Below, piece after piece: positions 35,909-45,682 of a DNA stretch of 64,000 nt. Made by a program: the position numbers and the translations under genes. The notes beneath the pieces are model-generated. The model saw only the letters and a list, made by a program, of their open reading frames with translations, made no database searches and was not told the origin of the DNA. Positions within the stretch are counted from its first letter, which is position 1. Each line of letters begins with the position of its first letter. The DNA comes from Peribacillus muralis. GTDB taxonomy: Bacteria > Bacillota > Bacilli > Bacillales > DSM-1321. The stretch lies in the NCBI RefSeq assembly GCF_001645685.2, contig NZ_CP017080.1, positions 2,036,001 to 2,100,000 on the forward strand, given 5' to 3'.

Positions 35909-36583
35909 TTAAATTCGCGACAAAGGCATGTGTTTTTGTGGTGTCAGTTTGTAATGGGTAAGCCATAATAAACATATGAAAATCATTTCAAATGCATTCG
36001 TGATTGCCGAACTCTTTATCGGTATGGGGATGGCGCTGCCGCCAATCATGATCATCACGGCCAAAAGCATCCAAATCCAACGGGTTCGCAGGAAGATGTT
36101 GACGCTTATCACCAATAGTACAAAGGTAACAATAAGCACCATGAGAGGTGGTCCAGAAGATCCCTCACTAACATATCTTAAAACGCCATACTCATCCACA
36201 GGTACAAAAGTTTTATGCATATTCTCTATACATTCATAGATGATAAGTCCTGATGTAAGGCAAAGGATAAAATAGAAAGCACCGATTTTATCCGTAAAGG
36301 GAATATGGATTCTTTTTGCCATTCCCCAACCGAACAGTATCAATGTAGGCGTGATAAATCCGTGAATCCAGAAACGAGATATATTCAACATTTCGAGTAA
36401 AGGTCCATCACCGATGAATTTTCCGGAGGCAATGATTATATTATCCAAAAACAGTGCAAACGTAACGAAGAGGAGAGTGCTTGAAAGGGAAAAAAGGTTA
36501 TCATCCCTTCGAATGAGCGTAATGCCCGTTAGAAAAAGAATCATGTAAATGAGTGAGTAACAAAAATACAGAATGGTATCCAA
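35909..36583 (-). CDS. Seven-helix membrane protein, unknown
   Basis: 224 aa, about seven hydrophobic segments with short loops and a YECIEN extracytoplasmic or loop motif; no known domain is recognised. The start is the TTG at 36583 behind AAAGGAG. It has its own unit, convergent with lysE. It is probably an integral membrane protein conserved in Bacillaceae, with no function I can assign. Confidence 0.65.
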   Translation of the reverse strand: MDTILYFCYSLIYMILFLTGITLIRRDDNLFSLSSTLLFVTFALFLDNIIIASGKFIGDGPLLEMLNISRFWIHGFITPTLILFGWGMAKRIHIPFTDKIGAFYFILCLTSGLIIYECIENMHKTFVPVDEYGVLRYVSEGSSGPPLMVLIVTFVLLVISVNIFLRTRWIWMLLAVMIMIGGSAIPIPIKSSAITNAFEMIFICLLWLTHYKLTPQKHMPLSRI

Positions 36584-36794
36584 CTATATGTCTCCTTTAC
36601 TGTTTTAGTCATTACATGCATTATAGCGAAATCCGCTTTCAGGAAAAAGGAAAATACCCTGTCTTGAAAATGATGATGAAGATGGGCCACTTAGTGAAAT
36701 GAAACAACTTCGCTCCTGATCGTATTAAAACGTTCAGGGATTTTTCACTCCTTCACGTTGCAGGAGAAGGATTAGAGGGATTCAAGCAAAAGTA

Positions 36795-36837
36795 TAAAAA
36801 AAGACTGATGAGCCAGCCATAGCTAGTTCATCAGTCG
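36795..36837 (-). terminator. Terminator of the MarR-nitroreductase-monooxygenase unit
   Basis: GACTGATGA (36803-36811) pairs with TCATCAGTC (36828-36836), followed on the minus strand by seven T residues. Confidence 0.85.
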
Positions 36838-36856
36838 GTCTTTGGATAGGGTAAGT

Positions 36857-37150
36857 TTATTTTAAAGGTTGTCCTTCAAAAGCTTTAACATCTAAAGGAG
36901 CAGTGAGGAAATCTTTAGCTTTACCGACAAATGAAGTGAAGTGCTCACTTGAATTATGGCTAGCAACAGCTTGCTTATCCTCCCAGATTTCAACCATTGT
37001 AAATTGATTGTCCTTCTCCGTGTCTTTATGAAGGTTGTAAGAAACATTACCGCTTTCCGCTCTTGACGAATCGATAAGCGGTTGAATCTCTGCTAGAAAT
37101 GCATCTTGTTTGGCTGGGTTGATATTGAATACGGCATGAATGATAATCAT
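36857..37150 (-). CDS. ABM-family monooxygenase (YgiN-like)
   Basis: 97 aa dimeric ferredoxin-like fold with MIIIHAVFNI, ESGNVSYNLH and FTMVEIWEDKQAVASH, the pattern of the antibiotic-biosynthesis monooxygenase family (quinol monooxygenases and related). It is 51 bp downstream of the nitroreductase in the same direction, so it is probably co-expressed. A role in quinone detoxification fits the neighbours but is inferred. Confidence 0.85.
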   Translation of the reverse strand: MIIIHAVFNINPAKQDAFLAEIQPLIDSSRAESGNVSYNLHKDTEKDNQFTMVEIWEDKQAVASHNSSEHFTSFVGKAKDFLTAPLDVKAFEGQPLK

Positions 37151-37201
37151 GTAAGTTCATCCTCTCTTTTGTTAAGCATCTAGTTGAAAAAATTCAATCC
37201 A

Positions 37202-37840
37202 TCACTTCCATTGAGCGACTTTATCAATCGGAAGGCGAACGGATGCGTGCCCGCCATCAGCTGCTTTTCCGATTGAGATAAGCATCACAGGAACATAACG
37301 GTCTTTATCCATTCCAAAGGCTTCCGCGATTTTGTCTTTTTCATATCCGCCAATTGGATTCGTATCGTATCCAAAGGCTCTTGCCGCTAGCATCAGTTGC
37401 ATGGAAACAAGACCGCCATCAATCAATACGACATCTTTCATTTCTTCAGTCGTAGTTCTTTCATAATATCCAGCAAATGACGCCAATATATTTTCTTTTA
37501 CTTCCATAGGCATATGTCCCATTTCAACAGCTTTACCGTAAATTTCCTCGGCATTTTCAAAATTGTTCAAATCACCAAAAACAGCAATGACTGCGGAAGA
37601 TGTTTCGACCTGAGTTTGGTTAAAGCGAGCAAGGGGAGCGAGTGTTGCTTTCCCCTCAGGGCTGTCTATAACCAACAAGCGCCACGGCTGCATATTTACT
37701 GAAGAAGGGGCAAGTGTCGCTATTGTCAGGATTTCCTCCATTTCAGCCCGGGTTATTTTGACGGTCGGATCGTATTTTTTTATCGAGCGGCGACCCGTCA
37801 GGATTTCCTTGAAGTCATTCGTAATTTGTGCAGTAGTCAT
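37202..37840 (-). CDS. NAD(P)H-dependent nitroreductase (FMN)
   Basis: 212 aa from ATG 37840 (AAGGAG upstream). It has the nitroreductase opening GRRSIKKYDP (FMN phosphate contact), APSSVNMQPWRLLV, and GYDTNPIGGYEKDKI near the C-terminus. It reduces nitro compounds, quinones or azo dyes. A MarR gene ends 49 bp upstream; marR, nitroreductase and ABM gene form one stress unit resembling B. subtilis YodB/HypR-controlled oxidoreductases. Confidence 0.9.
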   Translation of the reverse strand: MTTAQITNDFKEILTGRRSIKKYDPTVKITRAEMEEILTIATLAPSSVNMQPWRLLVIDSPEGKATLAPLARFNQTQVETSSAVIAVFGDLNNFENAEEIYGKAVEMGHMPMEVKENILASFAGYYERTTTEEMKDVVLIDGGLVSMQLMLAARAFGYDTNPIGGYEKDKIAEAFGMDKDRYVPVMLISIGKAADGGHASVRLPIDKVAQWK

Positions 37841-37889
37841 GGATGAAAATCTCCTTTTATTCGGTATATTTTTCATAGGGAAGCAGGCA

Positions 37890-38321
37890 TTATACTTCAC
37901 TTATATTTTTTTGAATCCGTATGAGCATCTCCGTTAACGCTTTCCGTTCCGTTTCATTGAAATCCTTAAGCATTAACGTGACGAAACGAGCCTTCTCAGC
38001 TTGGGAGGCAATGATTTGCTCACGACCGGGAGCTGAAAGGGAAACGAGCGTAAATCGATTATCATCCGGATCTTTACGTCTTATGATCATCCCATTCGCT
38101 TCAAGTTGCTTTAAATGCCGGGTAATCGCAGCACCGTCAATCTTAACCTCTTTTTGAAGAGCTGTTTGACTCATTTCATCCACTTGATAAAGCTGGTATA
38201 AAATATCATGTCTTGATTGACTGATGCCCATACAGCTCTCGAATTTTGAGCTTATCTGTTTGTTAAGGCAGTTCATTTTATATAAAATAAGCGATTCATT
38301 GGAGCATGATGAATTCGTCAA
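37890..38321 (-). CDS. MarR-family regulator
   Basis: 143 aa from TTG 38321 (AAGAGGA upstream): helical dimerisation ends and a winged helix (SQTALQKEVKIDGAAITRHL, then the wing RKDPDDNRFTLVSLS). It has five cysteines, four of them in the N-terminal third (for example NCLNK and SCMGIS), so thiol-based sensing as in YodB/HypR is possible. It probably represses its own promoter and the nitroreductase genes downstream. Confidence 0.88.
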   Translation of the reverse strand: MTNSSCSNESLILYKMNCLNKQISSKFESCMGISQSRHDILYQLYQVDEMSQTALQKEVKIDGAAITRHLKQLEANGMIIRRKDPDDNRFTLVSLSAPGREQIIASQAEKARFVTLMLKDFNETERKALTEMLIRIQKNISEV

Positions 38322-38356
38322 TAAACATCCTCTTTTCTTAATTGATAGGTCAATGA

Positions 38357-38399
38357 TTGATGCATCAACTAATATACTATAGGCAATAAAATAAAGCAA
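38357..38399 (-). promoter_or_regulatory. Promoter of the marR unit with palindromic operator
   Basis: On the minus strand TTGCTT (38399-38394), a 17-base spacer and TATATT (38376-38371) form a good housekeeping promoter. The perfect 12-bp palindrome TTGATGCATCAA (38357-38368) lies at the expected start point, a natural repressor site. Confidence 0.75.
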
Positions 38400-38458
38400 G
38401 TATTTGTGTTGTTACTATTTTTGCCTACAACGGCATCTTCTTATGTATCACCTGAAGA

Positions 38459-38510
38459 AGCGATGAAAAAGAGATTCTGCTTCAAAAGCAAAATCCCTTT
38501 TTCATCGCTA
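38459..38510 (-). terminator. Terminator of the chemoreceptor gene
   Basis: AGCGATGAAAAAG pairs with CTTTTTCATCGCT across an imperfectly paired inner stem. Located just past the chemoreceptor stop. Confidence 0.75.
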
Positions 38511-38533
38511 TAGGAGCATGCTGTTTCAATATA

Positions 38534-40270
38534 TTATGCGTTAAACTGTTCCACTGATTTTTCCAGCCCATTAGCGAGTTTTACCATCGAAGTCGTTGAG
38601 AATGAGATATCTTCCATGGACTTCGCTTGCTGATCGGTTGAATGTGCCACCTGCTGTGATGCCTCTGCCGTTTCCTTAGTTAAAGCAGCAAAATTTTCTA
38701 TTGAAGCATTGATTTCCTGAGACCCTGCTGCCATTTGCTCTGTAATGGAGGATATTTCCTGTATTTGGTCACTAACATGCTCATAAGATTTTATCGTCTC
38801 ATTAAAAGTTTCCCTCGTGTTCAGGACAACCTTCGTTCCTTCCTCAACCTCTTTCGTACCGGTTTCCATCATGGCCACTGATTTATTGATGATCGATTTA
38901 AAATTAAGCAACGATTCTTGGATATTGGTTGCAGATTCCTTTGTGCCCTCTGCCAATTTTCGCACCTCATTCGATACGACGGCAAAACCTTTCCCATGTT
39001 CACCCGCCCGAGCACTTTCAATGGCTGCATTTAGTGCCAGCAGGTTTGTTTGCTCTGCTATGCCTGTAATCAAATGGACGATATTTACAATTTCGTTTGC
39101 TTGTACGTCCAGTTTCTTGATTTCTGAACTTGTTTGCAGCATCACATCTTTTACTTGTAAGATTTGTTCGGAGAGTTCATTTAAATCTTTATTTCCATTG
39201 GACATTTGAATGGAGACATGATTTGTTTGTTCGCTGACCTCTGACGATGCTTCGGCAATTTTTTGAATTCCAATGGTCATTTCCTCAATAACTCTTGAAG
39301 ATTCTTCACTTCGGTGCAATTGCACTTCCGTGGCTCCTGCAACTTGTTGAATGCCTTTCACGATATATTGTGTGGATATGTCCATTTCATTAATTTTGTG
39401 TTCAATATCACTTGACGCTTCCAATAACTGTAGTGATGAGCTTTTCATCGAATGGACAATCGATATCGTGTTGTTGGTCATTTCTGCGAATGCTTTCACT
39501 AAAACGTTGATTTCGTCGTTCCCCTTAACCTTCGTATTGCTAATCAGTTCATTGGCTGCAATTAAATCACCATTGGCGATTTCCTTTGCAGCCATGCTGA
39601 CCTCACGGAGGGGTTTTAACTTTTTGGTCAAGTACCATATTAAAGCGCCGACTACAATTGCTATCAGAATTACATTGATGATGATCGTTAGAGGAAGGAT
39701 GCCGCCCAGAACCTTGCTGGCGGTAGAATCGACTTTGCTGGCATCTATATCCACCCCTAATATCCCAATGACCTCATTTCCTTGTTTTATTGGAACAAAA
39801 ACGGATAAATAGTCGCCATATTCTGGATCATGAACAATGGAAGTGGTAGAAACCTTCCCCTTCATAACATCTTTTACATCCGAATATGTCGTTGCTGTTG
39901 TAGTACTTAAAATGGAAACTGCTTTTTTCTCTTCCTTACTCATTCCATCTATTAGTATATGAACCTTTTCACTTTTAGCGTCAATCCCTAACGTATATAC
40001 ATATAACGCGCCGGTCTTTTGTTTATAATCGCTTAACTGTTCACGTATTTCCCAATATGTTGACGTTTCGGATTGGTTATTTAGAAACTCCGCATAAGCA
40101 GTTGGATTTATACCTTGAGCGATATGGCCTGCTAAGTCCAAACTGCTCATGGCTATTGTCTTCTCGACCGTATCATTTGTACTCTTATACATTAAAAGTA
40201 AACTTCCAATTAATGTAATGACCATTCCTGCTAACAGAACGAAACCTATTTTCGTACTAAGTTTATTCAT
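38534..40270 (-). CDS. Methyl-accepting chemotaxis protein
   Basis: 578 aa from ATG 40270 (GAAGGAG upstream). Layout: membrane helix about 7-27, an extracytoplasmic Cache-like sensor (about 28-190, with [11 protein letters not shown] and [20 protein letters not shown]), a second helix about 195-220, a HAMP segment, and a cytoplasmic coiled coil with the signaling tip [21 protein letters not shown]. It senses an external ligand and controls CheA. It is a single-gene unit with its own terminator. The ligand is unknown. Confidence 0.93.
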   Translation of the reverse strand: MNKLSTKIGFVLLAGMVITLIGSLLLMYKSTNDTVEKTIAMSSLDLAGHIAQGINPTAYAEFLNNQSETSTYWEIREQLSDYKQKTGALYVYTLGIDAKSEKVHILIDGMSKEEKKAVSILSTTTATTYSDVKDVMKGKVSTTSIVHDPEYGDYLSVFVPIKQGNEVIGILGVDIDASKVDSTASKVLGGILPLTIIINVILIAIVVGALIWYLTKKLKPLREVSMAAKEIANGDLIAANELISNTKVKGNDEINVLVKAFAEMTNNTISIVHSMKSSSLQLLEASSDIEHKINEMDISTQYIVKGIQQVAGATEVQLHRSEESSRVIEEMTIGIQKIAEASSEVSEQTNHVSIQMSNGNKDLNELSEQILQVKDVMLQTSSEIKKLDVQANEIVNIVHLITGIAEQTNLLALNAAIESARAGEHGKGFAVVSNEVRKLAEGTKESATNIQESLLNFKSIINKSVAMMETGTKEVEEGTKVVLNTRETFNETIKSYEHVSDQIQEISSITEQMAAGSQEINASIENFAALTKETAEASQQVAHSTDQQAKSMEDISFSTTSMVKLANGLEKSVEQFNA

Positions 40271-40306
40271 TTTTGTTACTCCTTCTCGAAGTGATAAGTT
40301 ATCCAT

Positions 40307-40831
40307 GTATATATCGGAAACAATGAAAGTGATTTAAAGAGAGGTTTGGAAAACAATTATACATTTTCCCAGTCGATTAACTTTAATTTAAATAGATGGG
40401 AGGGAGTGATGCCAATTGGAACGGGGGAAGATTTCTTACGTCCCATGAACGACAATCTTCATTATCGTTCAGGCAGCAAAACAGGAAAAGGAAAAATGAG
40501 CAAGCTCTAGGACCACCTCTAGATAAGTGAGTGACTGAAGAGGAAAATATTGCTTAAAGGACGTACACTCATAAAACGGTAAAACAAACTTCATATGATG
40601 AATTTTCTATGGGTGAAAGGAACATTTTAAACCCTAAACAGCTTCGTAAGCGTGGTTTTCATATACTTGAATGCTGATAAGCCTTAAAGCATTCATAGAA
40701 TGGACATTGTTTGTATCTGCTTGCATATAATCAAAGGGGAAAAGAAGGGATCTGCATTTTAAGATAGTTGAACTTGGAAAACATTTCCGTTAACATGTAA
40801 TTGTGAGAGTCATATTATAGGAGGTTGCCCA
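40307..40831. other. Gene-poor stretch upstream of yhaQ
   Basis: 525 bp with one possible short ORF (40409-40510) and the yhaQ leader. I see no RNA gene or hairpin here. Confidence 0.5.
40409..40510 (+). CDS. Possible 33-aa ORF, unknown
   Basis: ATG 40409 has GGGAGGGAG directly upstream and encodes a basic, glycine- and lysine-rich peptide ending TGKGKMSKL. I do not recognise it; it could be a remnant of a longer gene. No terminator follows. Confidence 0.3.
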   Translation: MPIGTGEDFLRPMNDNLHYRSGSKTGKGKMSKL

Positions 40832-41731
40832 TTGAGTCTGCAAATCAATGAAGTTACAAAAAAATTCGGGGAGTTCACGGCTGTCAATCAGCTTGATTTG
40901 ACGATTCCCGAGAAAGAAATGTTTGGTTTTTTAGGAGGTAACGGGGCCGGTAAAACGACCACGTTCCGGATGGTATTGGGATTGCTTGACCCCACCGAAG
41001 GAGAAGTGACCTGGAAGGGTAAGAACATTGATTATACGACCAGTTCATTGATTGGATACCTGCCAGAGGAACGCGGCTTATATCCAAAACTGAAGGTGCG
41101 CGATCAAATCGTCTATCTGGCAAGGTTAAGAGGAATGAACAAACGGGATGCAGTGAAAGAGTTGGAGTATTGGTTAGACCGCTTCATGGTTCCCGAGTAC
41201 ATCGATAAGCGGGTCGAGGAGCTTTCGAAGGGAAATCAGCAAAAAATCCAGCTGATTGCATCCATGATCCATAAGCCCGAGTTGCTTATCCTTGACGAAC
41301 CGTTTAGCGGACTGGACCCGGTGAATGTGGAAATATTGAAGAAGGCAGTCATCGATCTGAGGGATAATGGGACGACGATCGTATTCTCAAGCCATCGGAT
41401 GGAGCATGTTGAAGAGATGTGTGAGCATCTTTGCATCATGCATAAAGGATCTCCGGTCGTTGCCGGGAAACTAAAAGAAATCAAACGTTCTTTTGGTAAA
41501 AAGAATGTGTCAATCAAAGCTGATTTTGATTTATCTTTCCTTGATACGTACGCTGGCGTAACGAAAGTTAAAAACACGATGGAAGGAAAGGTCCTTCAGG
41601 TCACAGGGGAAGATATTGCTGAGAACATGATTCGTGACCTTGTTCCAAAAGGATTCGTTCGAAAGTTCGAATTGGAGGAACCATCGCTGACGGATATTTT
41701 CATTGAAAAAGTAGGTGCAGTCTATGAATAA
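40832..41731 (+). CDS. yhaQ: ABC transporter ATP-binding protein (YhaQ/NatA-like)
   Basis: 299 aa ATPase: Walker A GGNGAGKTTT (36-45), signature LSKGNQQKIQ, Walker B LLILDEPFSGLDP and the H-loop SSHRMEHVEE. After the ATPase there is a C-terminal domain of about 80 aa seen in NatA-type exporters. TTG 40832 follows GGAGG. It overlaps the permease gene by eight bases. The pair resembles B. subtilis YhaQ-YhaP and the sodium exporter NatAB. Confidence 0.9.
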   Translation: MSLQINEVTKKFGEFTAVNQLDLTIPEKEMFGFLGGNGAGKTTTFRMVLGLLDPTEGEVTWKGKNIDYTTSSLIGYLPEERGLYPKLKVRDQIVYLARLRGMNKRDAVKELEYWLDRFMVPEYIDKRVEELSKGNQQKIQLIASMIHKPELLILDEPFSGLDPVNVEILKKAVIDLRDNGTTIVFSSHRMEHVEEMCEHLCIMHKGSPVVAGKLKEIKRSFGKKNVSIKADFDLSFLDTYAGVTKVKNTMEGKVLQVTGEDIAENMIRDLVPKGFVRKFELEEPSLTDIFIEKVGAVYE

Positions 41732-42974
41732 ATTTTGGATTGTTCTTTCCCATACATATTTATCAAAATTAAAAACGAAATCATTTATCATTTCCACAAT
41801 CATCATGATGGCCCTGATTCTTGTCCTGTCGAATATTTCCAACCTTATTGATACATTCGGCGATGATGAAACGCAAAAGGTGGCCGTCATCGACCAGACT
41901 GAAGATCGCTTATTCGATCCTTATAAAAATGCTGTAAAAGGCGTGAACGAAGACCTTTCGATCATTTCCGCCCAAAGTGAGAAGGAAGCGGAGAAGCTGG
42001 TGAATGCAGATGAAATTGTAGGGTTTCTTTTAGTTGAAAAGGATGATCGCCTCGGCTTCAGGGGGACATATAAAGCGAATCAAATTTCAGATTCAAAGGT
42101 AAGCAATGATTTGCTTCTGGCACTTACCCAACTGAAAGGCCAAATAACTGCGGATGATTTGAAATTGACAGATCAGCAAATCAGCCAATTGAATACACCG
42201 CCTGCTTTCGAAACGATTGCGCTTCAGGAAAATGCAAAAACCGAAGAAGACCTAGATCAAGCCCGCGGTCTGGTTTATGTGCTCTTGTTCGTCATTTATT
42301 TCGGTGTACTGATGTATGCAACGATGATAGCAATGGAAGTGGCCACTGAAAAAACATCACGAGTCATGGAAATCCTGATTTCAAGTGTCCCGCCAGTGAC
42401 CCAGATGTTTGCCAAAATCATGGGCATCGCATTGCTTAGCCTTACCCAAATGATTTTATTTTTTGGCGTCGGTTATTTATCGATCAAACAAAACTTGGCA
42501 AGTATGGATGAAGGATACTTTTCCTTTTTTGGTTTTGGTAACACGAAAATCTCAACCATCATTTATGCAATCATCTTTGCTTTGCTCGGCTACCTTCTAT
42601 ACGCGACGCTTGCGGCATGTCTAGGATCGGTCGTCAGCAAAATAGAAGATGTTCAACAAATGATTTCACCAATGACCATGTTAGTCGTCATTGCCTTTTT
42701 GATTGCGATGTTCGGGCTCGGAAATCCATCGGCAAGTTATATCACAGTTACATCATTCATTCCATTTTTCACGCCGATGATCATGTTCCTGCGTGTAGGC
42801 ATGCTTGATGTACCATTCTGGGAAATTGCTCTAAGCATTGCCATGATGATCATCACCATTGTTCTGCTAGGTATCATCGGGGCAAAAATCTATCGTGGAG
42901 GCGTCTTGATGTACGGAAGCTCAAAATCTCTGAAAAGCATCAAAAATGCCCTGCAATTATCAAAGAAAAATTAA
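41724..42974 (+). CDS. yhaP: ABC transporter permease (YhaP/NatB-like)
   Basis: 416 aa from ATG 41724. One N-terminal helix, a large extracytoplasmic domain (about 45-190), then five or six helices including EVATEKTSRVMEILISSVPP, the ABC2-type permease motif. It overlaps the ATPase gene, so the two are translationally coupled. It probably exports sodium or a toxic compound; the substrate is not determined by sequence. Confidence 0.9.
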   Translation: MNKFWIVLSHTYLSKLKTKSFIISTIIMMALILVLSNISNLIDTFGDDETQKVAVIDQTEDRLFDPYKNAVKGVNEDLSIISAQSEKEAEKLVNADEIVGFLLVEKDDRLGFRGTYKANQISDSKVSNDLLLALTQLKGQITADDLKLTDQQISQLNTPPAFETIALQENAKTEEDLDQARGLVYVLLFVIYFGVLMYATMIAMEVATEKTSRVMEILISSVPPVTQMFAKIMGIALLSLTQMILFFGVGYLSIKQNLASMDEGYFSFFGFGNTKISTIIYAIIFALLGYLLYATLAACLGSVVSKIEDVQQMISPMTMLVVIAFLIAMFGLGNPSASYITVTSFIPFFTPMIMFLRVGMLDVPFWEIALSIAMMIITIVLLGIIGAKIYRGGVLMYGSSKSLKSIKNALQLSKKN

Positions 42975-43121
42975 CGGCAAGCCTGGATTTTTTGTTTTCT
43001 TCGCTTTAAATATAAGTGGCATAAGGAAAAAACTGTATATTTTATCGAAGCGTACTGACCACTATTTTTCGTATATATTAGGTAACGCCTGTAAATGCAA
43101 CCATGATGGGGAGTGTATTCT

Positions 43122-43427
43122 ATGAGTAATCTGATACCAATGGCAATCGTTTCAGAAGCCTTTCTTTTGCTATCCTTCTTCATCCTGTATTTATCAATCG
43201 GTAAATCCAGAAAGAATATCTTCTTGGCAGCCTTAGTCATCATTGGAGGAGGACCGCTTCTATATTTTGTCATAGACGATATGAACAGCAATTATGCGGA
43301 TGCAAATATAGGGCTCGGTCTTGCTTTCATGTTTACATGGGTGTATAGCGTCGTGACGTTTATCATTGCGATCATTCTACTCTTAGTAAAAATGAAAAGG
43401 GATCATGATAGCTCGAAAGAACCGTGA
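43122..43427 (+). CDS. Small three-helix membrane protein
   Basis: 101 aa from ATG 43122 (GGGGAG upstream) with three hydrophobic segments (about 4-24, 31-50, 63-88) and a charged C-terminus ending HDSSKEP. No domain is recognised. It lies 147 bp after yhaP with its own terminator. A fragment resembling its last codons appears at 54991-55017. Confidence 0.6.
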   Translation: MSNLIPMAIVSEAFLLLSFFILYLSIGKSRKNIFLAALVIIGGGPLLYFVIDDMNSNYADANIGLGLAFMFTWVYSVVTFIIAIILLLVKMKRDHDSSKEP

Positions 43428-43460
43428 TCAACGTTTATGGGAATTATACGTGTAATAAAA

Positions 43461-43498
43461 ATGCAGGGCTACTTGAAAGAAGTAGCCCTGCATTTTTT
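43461..43498 (+). terminator. Terminator of the small membrane gene
   Basis: ATGCAGGGCTACTT (43461-43474) and AAGTAGCCCTGCAT (43480-43493) pair around a five-base loop, followed by T residues. Confidence 0.93.
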
Positions 43499-44019
43499 CA
43501 TGCTTTAAGGAAGCAATAATATAAGGGAGATTGGCCATCGGAAGTGTAGACTTTCTGAACAAGCGACATTACGCTATTTAAGCTGATAAAATCGTTGCAT
43601 TGTTAAATGATGAACATGGTGTAAAGGTTTAAAAACCAATATCACATATGGAAGGTATGAAACCATTGTAAATAGCTATTTACTTAGGGCCCTTTAATTT
43701 CGAGTATACAGGCAGAAAAACCTATGAGGTTATTTCCTCCCAGTTTCTCGTTTTGCTGAATGTCATAAAAATAGCTTTCTCTCCCGTAATATAGGTAATT
43801 TAATTTCATCCAACGAGCTGGCATGTTCCACATAAAATATTTTTCAGTCACTTTTAATGTAAATTGCATTGCATTTTCCATTAGGAATATGAAGCTCTCG
43901 AATAGCTGCCGCAATCTTTTAATGGTTTTTAAATGATTGCTAATGATAATTAAATTGCCTTTTCGATAATTTCAAGTCAATATTATGTAAGCATGATTCG
44001 ATGGATAAGGAATGATTAA
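43499..44019. other. Gene-free stretch
   Basis: AT-rich, no supportable gene, RNA or repeat. A minus-strand frame at 43684-43914 lacks a ribosome site and was rejected. Confidence 0.55.
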
Positions 44020-45417
44020 ATGAAAAAAATGACATTAATTGCCCTTGCTGCAGCTGCTATCATGATTGGATTGTTCTTATATGATGTGATTGCCAAGAAG
44101 GATAAGGCCATATATGTTGCTGTCAATGGAGATGATCGAGGTGCTGGCACAAAAACAAAGCCGTTTCGCACATTGAACAAAGCCGCTGCTGAAGCGAAAG
44201 CAGGTACGACTGTCTACATACGAAAAGGAACTTACCATGAACAGCTTGTCGTAAAACATAGCGGAACGAAACTAAAACCAATCACTTTTACAGCTTACAA
44301 AAAGGATAAAGTGATCATTAGTGGAAAAAACCAAAGAGATGTCGAAGGTGATAGATCCTTAATTACGATTAACGATAAAAATTACCTTACCATAAGAGGT
44401 TTGAAGGTACAGGATTTAACGACCGGTTTATCGGCTGCAACTGTCATGGGGATTTATGTATCTGGATCAAGCAGTCATATCACGTTGGAACATAACCATG
44501 TGCATCGGATAAAAACACTAGCAGATGATGGCAATGGTCATGGGATCGCACTATACGGAACAGGTAAAATGAAGGATATGAATATCTTGAACAATACGGT
44601 GGAAGATTTAAAGCTTGGTTACAGTGAGTCTATTGTTCTTAATGGGAATATTGACGGCTTTAAAGTGGAAAACAACCTGGTCCGCCGGAATGACAATATC
44701 GGAATTGATTTGATTGGTTATGAAGGGACGTCCAATGATAAAAAAGTGGATTTTGTACGTAATGGAGTTGTGAAAAAAAATCGGGTTTATGAAATATCCT
44801 CTTTCGGAAATCCAGCATATGGGGAAGAGTATTCCGCGGCAGGAATTTATGTGGATGGCGGAAAAAATATAGCGATTGAAAAAAATACCGTTCATCAAAG
44901 CGATATTGGAATAGAATCGACTTCAGAGCATCCTAAAAAATATGCTGAAAATATAATCATCACAAATAATATTATTTATCATAACTTTTTCACTGGAATA
45001 TCAATTGGAGGGTATGATGAAAAACGGGGCGGAACTAAAAACTCCTTTATCTCCCAAAATATCATGTATCGTAATGATACAAAGGGTATCGAAGGGGGAC
45101 AGCTATTATTGCAGCATGATATAAGTAACAATGTGATCGAAAAAAATATTTTGACTGCCGGACCATCCCGAATATTCATTGCTAACTATTTTTCGACCAA
45201 TAAAGCAAATAAATTACTGAAGAATGTATTTCATGAAGAAAAAGGGAAAAAAGGGATATGGGTTTGGAAGGAAGAAGAATATACTTCTTTTTCAAAATTT
45301 AAAAAAGCTTCAAAAAGTGATGAGAAATCCAGTTATGTAGATCCCGAATATCAAAATCCAAACAAAGCTGATTTTAGGCTAAAAAGGGATTCACCTGCAA
45401 AAACAATTGCAAACTGA
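44020..45417 (+). CDS. Secreted right-handed beta-helix protein
   Basis: 465 aa: a hydrophobic N-terminus (residues 5-22) followed by IYVAVNGDDRGAGTKTKPFR, the DUF1565 entry strand of parallel beta-helix enzymes, then about 10 coils rich in N-N-I and G-I repeats (for example ITLEHNHVHRI, MNILNNTVEDL, IGIESTSEHP). Such folds belong to polysaccharide lyases, epimerases and hydrolases. Catalytic residues cannot be assigned, so the substrate is unknown. It is a single gene with no nearby partner. Confidence 0.82.
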   Translation: MKKMTLIALAAAAIMIGLFLYDVIAKKDKAIYVAVNGDDRGAGTKTKPFRTLNKAAAEAKAGTTVYIRKGTYHEQLVVKHSGTKLKPITFTAYKKDKVIISGKNQRDVEGDRSLITINDKNYLTIRGLKVQDLTTGLSAATVMGIYVSGSSSHITLEHNHVHRIKTLADDGNGHGIALYGTGKMKDMNILNNTVEDLKLGYSESIVLNGNIDGFKVENNLVRRNDNIGIDLIGYEGTSNDKKVDFVRNGVVKKNRVYEISSFGNPAYGEEYSAAGIYVDGGKNIAIEKNTVHQSDIGIESTSEHPKKYAENIIITNNIIYHNFFTGISIGGYDEKRGGTKNSFISQNIMYRNDTKGIEGGQLLLQHDISNNVIEKNILTAGPSRIFIANYFSTNKANKLLKNVFHEEKGKKGIWVWKEEEYTSFSKFKKASKSDEKSSYVDPEYQNPNKADFRLKRDSPAKTIAN

Positions 45418-45682
45418 CTTTCGATTAAAGAAATGGTGTACCTCCAAACTCACAATTGGCTCTTGTTGAATCATCAACATCGAAAATTGCACCTACCAAC
45501 CTGCGGGGGATCGTAAGCAAAAAAATGAATACATAATTTGTCCTAGTGGCAAAATATAGAATGTCCAAAGGCTTTCGTGATTCCTGGTGGAATTGGAGAG
45601 GTTTCCTGAACTCTGCTTGTAGTCCGGATATTCTCCATTTTCATTCTTGCATAATCTCATCCCGTGGAGGTGACATGATCAA

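Noticed and set aside
43684..43914. 76-codon minus-strand frame rich in aromatic residues
   Set aside because: Starts at TTG with no ribosome site, and none of its internal ATGs has one either; no recognisable family.
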